A stretch of DNA of 10,700 nucleotides from an uncultured Lachnospiraceae bacterium. Lineage in GTDB: Bacteria; Bacillota; Clostridia; Lachnospirales; Lachnospiraceae. Below are positions 6,832 through 10,700 of this stretch, one piece after another. The position numbers were made by a program, and so were the translations under genes. Positions within the stretch are counted from its first letter, which is position 1. Each line of letters starts with the position of its first letter. Location of the stretch: positions 2,552 through 13,251 of the forward strand of contig CAJTYN010000010.1 of assembly GCA_910584115.1 (NCBI GenBank). The letters are read 5' to 3'. Under the pieces are notes generated by a model. The model searched no databases, was not told the DNA's origin, and worked only from the letters and a program-made list of their open reading frames with translations.

Positions 6832-8673
6832 ATGTCATGGATGAACCGACTTTTTAAAACTTATGAGGACAATATAGGAAAAGGGCAGCAGTTGGATATA
6901 GAACTCACACCGATCGCACATATATATGCCAATGCTCAAGTTGAGGTCATACTAGATACATATGGCAGCTTCCAGGCAGCGCAGTATATAGAAAAAAAGG
7001 AGGCCGTGACACTGATCCCTGTCACGGAGGCGTCTGCGAGCAGGAGTTCAGGCGTGAGTCCTCATGCTTTATGCGATACGCTTTCTTATATCGCAGGGGA
7101 CTTTTCTGTTTATTGTGAAGATAAAAAGCAAAAGAGTAGTGCGGAGAAAAAATATCAGGCTTATATCACGGGTCTGGAAAGATGGGAAAGATCAGAGTAT
7201 ACACATCCTAAGGTCCGAGCTATATTCAGATATCTTTCTGAGAATACGATCATTTCAGACTTGATAAAGGCAGGATTGATCGGATTGAGTGAAGAGGGAG
7301 TATTTGATAAGAAAAAGATCAGCGGGCAGCCCTATGAAAAAGCATTGGTGAGATTCCGTGTATTAGGTGACGGTCAGACAACAGGAGCGACTTGGTCGGA
7401 TACATCTTTGATACAGTCATACATAAAGTATTATCTGAAAGGACAGCAAGGAAAAACGGATATCTGTTATTTTACGGGGAAAGAAAAGATCATTTCAGAG
7501 ATCCATCCCAAAGGGATCCTGGCTTCTGACTATGGGGCAAAACTCGTATCCGCAAACGATGATCGGGGGTATACATACCGGGGAAGATTCCAAAATGCAA
7601 GTCAAGCATATGCCCTCAGCTATGAAGCATCTCAGAAAGTACATGGCGCATTGACTTGGCTGGCAAAAATACAAGGTGTGTCGATCGGCAGCCAAGATAA
7701 ACGGACATTTATCTGCTGGAATCCAGAAGGAAAAAAGACACCGGATATATTTGGAGAGCTGGGACTGGAGGAAGACGAAGATATACAAGATACACAGGTC
7801 AACTATCGAAAGAGATTGTGGGAGACGTTACAAGGATACCAACATCGATTTGATGATACGGATCCGATCATTGTCATAGCTTTGGATGCGGCTACTACTG
7901 GACGGCTGTCTGTGACGTATTATCATGAGTTGGCGGCATCAGACTTTTTGGAAAGGATCATGGAGTGGGGGCAGACCTGTAATTGGTTTTTTTTAAGATT
8001 CAATGCACAGAAACGTCCCTATCATGTCATTGAAACGCCGATATTCCGAAAGATCGCAGAATGTGCGTTTGGAAGAGAAAAAGGTAATTTTATCGAAGCA
8101 GATGATAAAGTGCTGAAAGAACAAACGCAGCGGCTGGTAAAGTGTATGCTGGAAAAACAGAGGATACCTTTTGATCTTGTCCATGCTCTGTTTATCCGTG
8201 CTTCCATGCCGATGGCTTATTCACGGGTAAATAGAGAGCGGGTATTGTCTACTGCATGCGCAGTGATCCGTAAATACTATTATGAAAAAGGGACAGAAAG
8301 GCAGGATGATATGAGATTAGATACAGAAAATCGAGACAGAAGTTATTTGTTTGGGAGGCTGTTGGCTATTTATGAAAATGCAGAACGGATAACTTATGAC
8401 AAAGAGGAACAGCGTGATCCCAATGCGATCCGTTTACAGTCGGCATACGTCAATCATCCTATGCAGACATGGAAGACTCTACAGGAACTATTAAATCCTT
8501 ATCTTCAAAGATCTACACCAGGGATGCGTGAATATTATCGGAAGATGATCAGTGAGATCGTTGCATTATTTAAAGAAGAGGATGAGGATAGACTAAATCA
8601 AGGATTGCAAGAAACATATTTATTGGGTTATTATCTGCAGCGCGCAGAATTATATAAGAAAAAGGAGGTATAA
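6832..8673 (+). CDS. cas8c: Cas8c (Csd1), large subunit of the type I-C Cascade
   Basis: Cas8c recognises the PAM and starts target unwinding in the I-C effector. The 613-residue protein carries the expected Csd1-family segments in order: an N-terminal MSWMNRLFKTYEDN, IPVTEASASR (62-71), PHALCDTLSYIAGD (77-90), CYFTGK (212-217), RGRF (250-253) followed by the conserved segment QAYALSYEASQKVHGALTWL, FICWNPEGKKTPD, and RASMPMAYSRVNRERVL. Its helical C terminus (494-613) corresponds to the small subunit Cas11c and is probably also made separately from an internal start. The start codon directly follows the cas5c stop, with a purine-rich GAGGAAGAGG some eleven bases upstream inside cas5c. No truncation or frameshift is seen. 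The C-terminal overlap with the next ribosome binding site (8661-8669) couples it to cas7c. Confidence 0.95.
   Translation: MSWMNRLFKTYEDNIGKGQQLDIELTPIAHIYANAQVEVILDTYGSFQAAQYIEKKEAVTLIPVTEASASRSSGVSPHALCDTLSYIAGDFSVYCEDKKQKSSAEKKYQAYITGLERWERSEYTHPKVRAIFRYLSENTIISDLIKAGLIGLSEEGVFDKKKISGQPYEKALVRFRVLGDGQTTGATWSDTSLIQSYIKYYLKGQQGKTDICYFTGKEKIISEIHPKGILASDYGAKLVSANDDRGYTYRGRFQNASQAYALSYEASQKVHGALTWLAKIQGVSIGSQDKRTFICWNPEGKKTPDIFGELGLEEDEDIQDTQVNYRKRLWETLQGYQHRFDDTDPIIVIALDAATTGRLSVTYYHELAASDFLERIMEWGQTCNWFFLRFNAQKRPYHVIETPIFRKIAECAFGREKGNFIEADDKVLKEQTQRLVKCMLEKQRIPFDLVHALFIRASMPMAYSRVNRERVLSTACAVIRKYYYEKGTERQDDMRLDTENRDRSYLFGRLLAIYENAERITYDKEEQRDPNAIRLQSAYVNHPMQTWKTLQELLNPYLQRSTPGMREYYRKMISEIVALFKEEDEDRLNQGLQETYLLGYYLQRAELYKKKEV
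8299..8306 (+). promoter_or_regulatory. Internal ribosome binding site for cas11c
   Basis: AGGCAGGA lies just before the in-frame ATG at 8311. The AGGA portion is four bases from the ATG, a little close; the first AGG is nine bases away, a normal distance. It sits inside cas8c at the position where an internal start is known for other type I-C systems. Confidence 0.55.
8311..8673 (+). CDS. cas11c: Cas11c small subunit, from an internal start within cas8c
   Basis: Type I-C operons lack a separate small-subunit gene; studies of type I-C and related systems showed that Cas11 is translated independently from within the large-subunit gene. Here an in-frame ATG (Met494 of Cas8c) preceded by AGGCAGGA would give a 120-residue, largely helical protein in the expected size range. 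It begins MRLDTENRDRSYLFGRLLAI, which fits the family pattern of a short start followed by YLLGRLFA, and ends with ETYLLGYYLQRAELYKKK. In the complex, Cas11 copies form the belly that holds the non-target strand. The product is identical in frame to the Cas8c C terminus and shares its stop. Independent translation is inferred from position and ribosome binding site. Confidence 0.75.
   Translation: MRLDTENRDRSYLFGRLLAIYENAERITYDKEEQRDPNAIRLQSAYVNHPMQTWKTLQELLNPYLQRSTPGMREYYRKMISEIVALFKEEDEDRLNQGLQETYLLGYYLQRAELYKKKEV
8661..8669 (+). promoter_or_regulatory. Strong ribosome binding site for cas7c
   Basis: AAAGGAGGT lies eight bases before ATG 8678, a near-perfect match to the anti-Shine-Dalgarno sequence and the strongest in the cas operon. 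This suits the need for several Cas7c copies per complex. It overlaps the last codons of cas8c/cas11c. Confidence 0.9.
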
Positions 8674-8677
8674 GAAA

Positions 8678-9526
8678 ATGGGCGTATTACAGAATAAGAT
8701 CGATCTTACAGTATTGATCCGGGTGGCCAATGCTAATCCGAATGGGGATCCATTGAATGGGAACCGTCCGAGGACTACATATACAGGACAAGGAGAGATC
8801 TCAGATGTATGTATCAAGAGAAAGATACGGAACCGGCTGCAGGATATGGGGGAGGCTGTTTTCGTACAATCTGATGACCGCAGCGACGATGGTTATTCTT
8901 CACTGAGTGAAAGGGCTTCTGGAAATATCATTGATTTTAGTTCTAGAGAAGATTATGCGGATAAAGCATGTAAAAAATGGATAGATGTGCGCACATTTGG
9001 CCAAGTCTTTGCGTTTAAGGCAAAAGATAAAAAAGAGAATGTTTCTGTGGGAGTCAGGGGGCCGGTATCTATCCATCAGGCAGTCAGTTGTTCACCCATT
9101 GATATCAATAGTATGCAGATCACCAAGAGTGTCAACAGTGAGCCTGCGGAGGGAAAGAGCTCAGATACTATGGGGACGAAACATTTTGTTGAATTTGGTC
9201 TGTATCGGATCAAAGGCTCCATCAATGTCCAGCTGGCAGAGAAAACAGGATTTTCTGAAGAAGATGCAGAAAAGCTAAAAGAAGCATTCCGGACACTTTT
9301 TATCAATGATGCATCGTCGGCAAGGCCGGATGGCAGTATGGAAGTCATTTCTGTATATTGGTGGAGACATGATAATAAGATCGGGCAGTATTCAGCGGCA
9401 AAAGTGCATGATTCCTTAAAGATCTCTTTAAAAGAGGGGGTTCAGGTCCCGTCTTCCATAGATGATTACGAAATAAAAATAGAAACATTGCCTGGTCTGG
9501 AACCAGAGGTCATTGCAGGGATATAA
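8678..9526 (+). CDS. cas7c: Cas7c (Csd2), backbone subunit of the type I-C Cascade
   Basis: Several copies of Cas7c polymerise along the crRNA spacer and form the backbone of the effector. The 282-residue protein shows the Csd2 signature segments: NANPNGDPLNGNRPRT (18-33), ISDVCIKRKIRN (41-52), IDVRTFGQVFAF (102-113), VSVGVRGPVSIH (122-133) and DTMGTKHFVEFGLYR (163-177), all within an RRM-like Cas7 fold. Length is typical. The ATG is four bases after the cas8c stop and follows the best ribosome binding site of the operon. cas4 begins two bases after its stop. Nothing appears damaged. Confidence 0.96.
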   Translation: MGVLQNKIDLTVLIRVANANPNGDPLNGNRPRTTYTGQGEISDVCIKRKIRNRLQDMGEAVFVQSDDRSDDGYSSLSERASGNIIDFSSREDYADKACKKWIDVRTFGQVFAFKAKDKKENVSVGVRGPVSIHQAVSCSPIDINSMQITKSVNSEPAEGKSSDTMGTKHFVEFGLYRIKGSINVQLAEKTGFSEEDAEKLKEAFRTLFINDASSARPDGSMEVISVYWWRHDNKIGQYSAAKVHDSLKISLKEGVQVPSSIDDYEIKIETLPGLEPEVIAGI

Positions 9527-9528
9527 AT

Positions 9529-10185
9529 ATGTATGAGGAAGAAGACTATCTGATGCTTTCGGGGATCCAACATTTTGCATATTGTAGGAGACAATGGGCA
9601 CTCATACATATAGAGCAGCAGTGGGCAGAAAATGAACGGACAGTAGATGGCCAGTTATTTCATAATGTAGCACATGATAGAGATAAGATTGAGAAAAGAG
9701 GAGATCTGCTCATAACAAGAGGACTTCATATCAAGTCTGCACAATTGGGGATGTCGGGGATCTGTGATGTAGTAGAGTTCCATAGGTCGGCAGATGGGAT
9801 TTCATTATTTTCTTATGAAGGTCTGTGGGAACCATATCCAGTTGAATATAAAAAAGGATCCCCAAAGACAGATGGGGTAGATGAACTTCAATTATGTGGA
9901 CAGGCAATCTGTCTTGAAGAGATGCTGTTATGCCGCATTCCATGCGGAAGTCTGTTCTATGGAGAAGATCGGCGTAGGAAAAAGGTAAGATTTACAGAGC
10001 AACTTAGGCAGAAGACATATGATATGGCAAAGGAAATGCATGATCTGTGGAAAAAAGGGTATACACCAAAAGTCAGACCAAAAAAAGGATGTAACGCATG
10101 TTCCTTAAAGGAAATCTGTGTGCCAAAGCTGGGTAAAACAAAAACAGTGGAAACTTATATCGAAAGTAATCTGTCGGGGGGATGA
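9529..10185 (+). CDS. cas4: Cas4, RecB-like iron-sulfur nuclease for spacer acquisition
   Basis: Cas4 works with Cas1-Cas2 to select and trim prespacers with the right PAM and orient them on insertion. The 218-residue protein has the four iron-sulfur cysteines C19 (FAYCRRQW) and C188, C191, C197 (GCNACSLKEIC). It also carries the RecB-family nuclease residues: H45 or H49 in LFHNVAH, D80 in GICDVVEF, and E106 with K108 in PVEYKKG, followed by the QxxxY-like region around DELQLCGQAICLEE. All are intact, so it is probably active. The ATG is two bases after cas7c, with AGGGA seven bases upstream. It is separate from Cas1, not fused as in some other subtypes. Confidence 0.95.
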   Translation: MYEEEDYLMLSGIQHFAYCRRQWALIHIEQQWAENERTVDGQLFHNVAHDRDKIEKRGDLLITRGLHIKSAQLGMSGICDVVEFHRSADGISLFSYEGLWEPYPVEYKKGSPKTDGVDELQLCGQAICLEEMLLCRIPCGSLFYGEDRRRKKVRFTEQLRQKTYDMAKEMHDLWKKGYTPKVRPKKGCNACSLKEICVPKLGKTKTVETYIESNLSGG

Positions 10186-10186
10186 T

Positions 10187-10700
10187 ATGCGAAAATTGTT
10201 GAACACCTTGTTCATCACCACTGAAAATGCTTTTTTATCGTTGGATGGGGAGACAGTATGTGTGGAAGTCGATAAAAATAAGATCGGACAATTCCCTTTA
10301 CATACATTAGAGGGCATTGTGTGTTTTACTTATAATGGAGCAACTCCAGCTCTTATGGGTGCGTGTGCAAAGAGAGGGATAAATCTGACTTTTTATACTC
10401 CTTATGGGAAGTTTTTATGCAGGATTGTTGGAGAAGGACGAGGAAACGTACTTTTAAGAAAACAGCAGTACCGGATATCAGATGATAAAGATAGTAGTTG
10501 TCTGATAGCCAGGAATTTTATCTTGGGAAAGGTATTTAATTGTCGTTGGAGTATAGGTAGGACTTTAAGGGATCATGCTTTAAGGGTAGATACAAAACAT
10601 TGTGAAAGAGCGGTGCGATATTTAGTGGATGCGATGCAAAAGATAAGGCAGGAAAAAAATCTAGACTCACTCCGAGGGATAGAAGGGGAATGTGCATCCG
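10187..10700 (+). CDS. cas1: Cas1 integrase, N-terminal part (cut by window end)
   Basis: Cas1 is the integrase that inserts new spacers at the leader end of the array, acting with Cas2. The 171 visible residues begin MRKLLNTLFITTENAFLSLD and contain the N-terminal beta-rich domain, including the family-typical PLHTLEGIVCF (37-47) and the run ACAKRGINLTFYTPYGKF. They then enter the catalytic helical domain: LRGIEGECA (162-170) holds the metal-binding glutamate, E166 by the family pattern. The remaining active-site His and Asp, and the C terminus, lie outside the window. The ATG at 10187 starts one base after the cas4 stop and follows a G6 run five bases upstream. I translated this reading frame by hand from the bases. 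Confidence 0.95.
   Translation, partial: MRKLLNTLFITTENAFLSLDGETVCVEVDKNKIGQFPLHTLEGIVCFTYNGATPALMGACAKRGINLTFYTPYGKFLCRIVGEGRGNVLLRKQQYRISDDKDSSCLIARNFILGKVFNCRWSIGRTLRDHALRVDTKHCERAVRYLVDAMQKIRQEKNLDSLRGIEGECAS

Larger units (their letters stand above)
3648..10700 (+). other. Type I-C CRISPR-Cas operon (cas3-cas5c-cas8c/cas11c-cas7c-cas4-cas1), right end outside the window
   Basis: Six adjacent same-strand genes in the canonical I-C order, with gaps of 34, 0, 4, 2 and 1 nt, form one probable transcription unit. Cas8c together with Cas5c and no Cas6 defines subtype I-C. Interference genes come first, adaptation genes (cas4, cas1) last. cas2 and the repeat-spacer array are expected directly downstream but cannot be seen here. 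Confidence 0.95.

Overview
The window looks like a chromosomal segment from a Gram-positive anaerobe of the class Clostridia, probably Lachnospiraceae. This is an inference from gene content, a YknX/YknZ-type exporter, a TrpB2-type enzyme, strong AGGAGG-type ribosome binding sites and codon style; no rRNA or tRNA is present to prove it. Two blocks differ sharply in base composition. Bases 1 to about 3480 are GC-rich (38 of 60 G+C at both 1381-1440 and 2581-2640). Bases from about 3480 to the end are AT-rich (21 of 60 at 4141-4200, 24 of 60 at 7801-7860).

Left block, plus strand: the C-terminal part of a membrane-fusion (periplasmic-adaptor-like) protein, cut by the window edge, is translationally coupled to a complete MacB/FtsX-type ABC permease. 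Together they are most of a tripartite-type exporter whose ATPase is not in view. The visible adaptor starts in a run of six 15-bp repeats. A symmetrical hairpin with A6 and T6 flanks ends this operon and also the convergent gene on the minus strand, a stand-alone tryptophan synthase beta chain of the TrpB2 type. That gene has a near-consensus promoter at 3451-3479.

Right block, plus strand, 3648 to the window end: a compact type I-C CRISPR-Cas operon in the canonical order cas3, cas5c, cas8c (with cas11c encoded inside its 3' end), cas7c, cas4, cas1 (cut by the window end). Spacings are 34, 0, 4, 2 and 1 nt, so one polycistronic transcript is likely. Cas5c processes pre-crRNA and caps the crRNA; Cas7c forms the backbone; Cas8c recognises the PAM; Cas11c forms the belly; Cas3 nicks and degrades the target; Cas4 and Cas1, with a Cas2 expected just beyond the edge, add new spacers. 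All key catalytic motifs that I can read are intact, so the system appears functional. No CRISPR repeats are in the window; the array is expected downstream of cas2.

I did not find a previously undescribed system. The most interesting points are the internal cas11c start with its own ribosome binding site, the abrupt composition boundary suggesting that the cas operon was acquired, the repeat tract in the adaptor, and the apparently high density of GATC sites.
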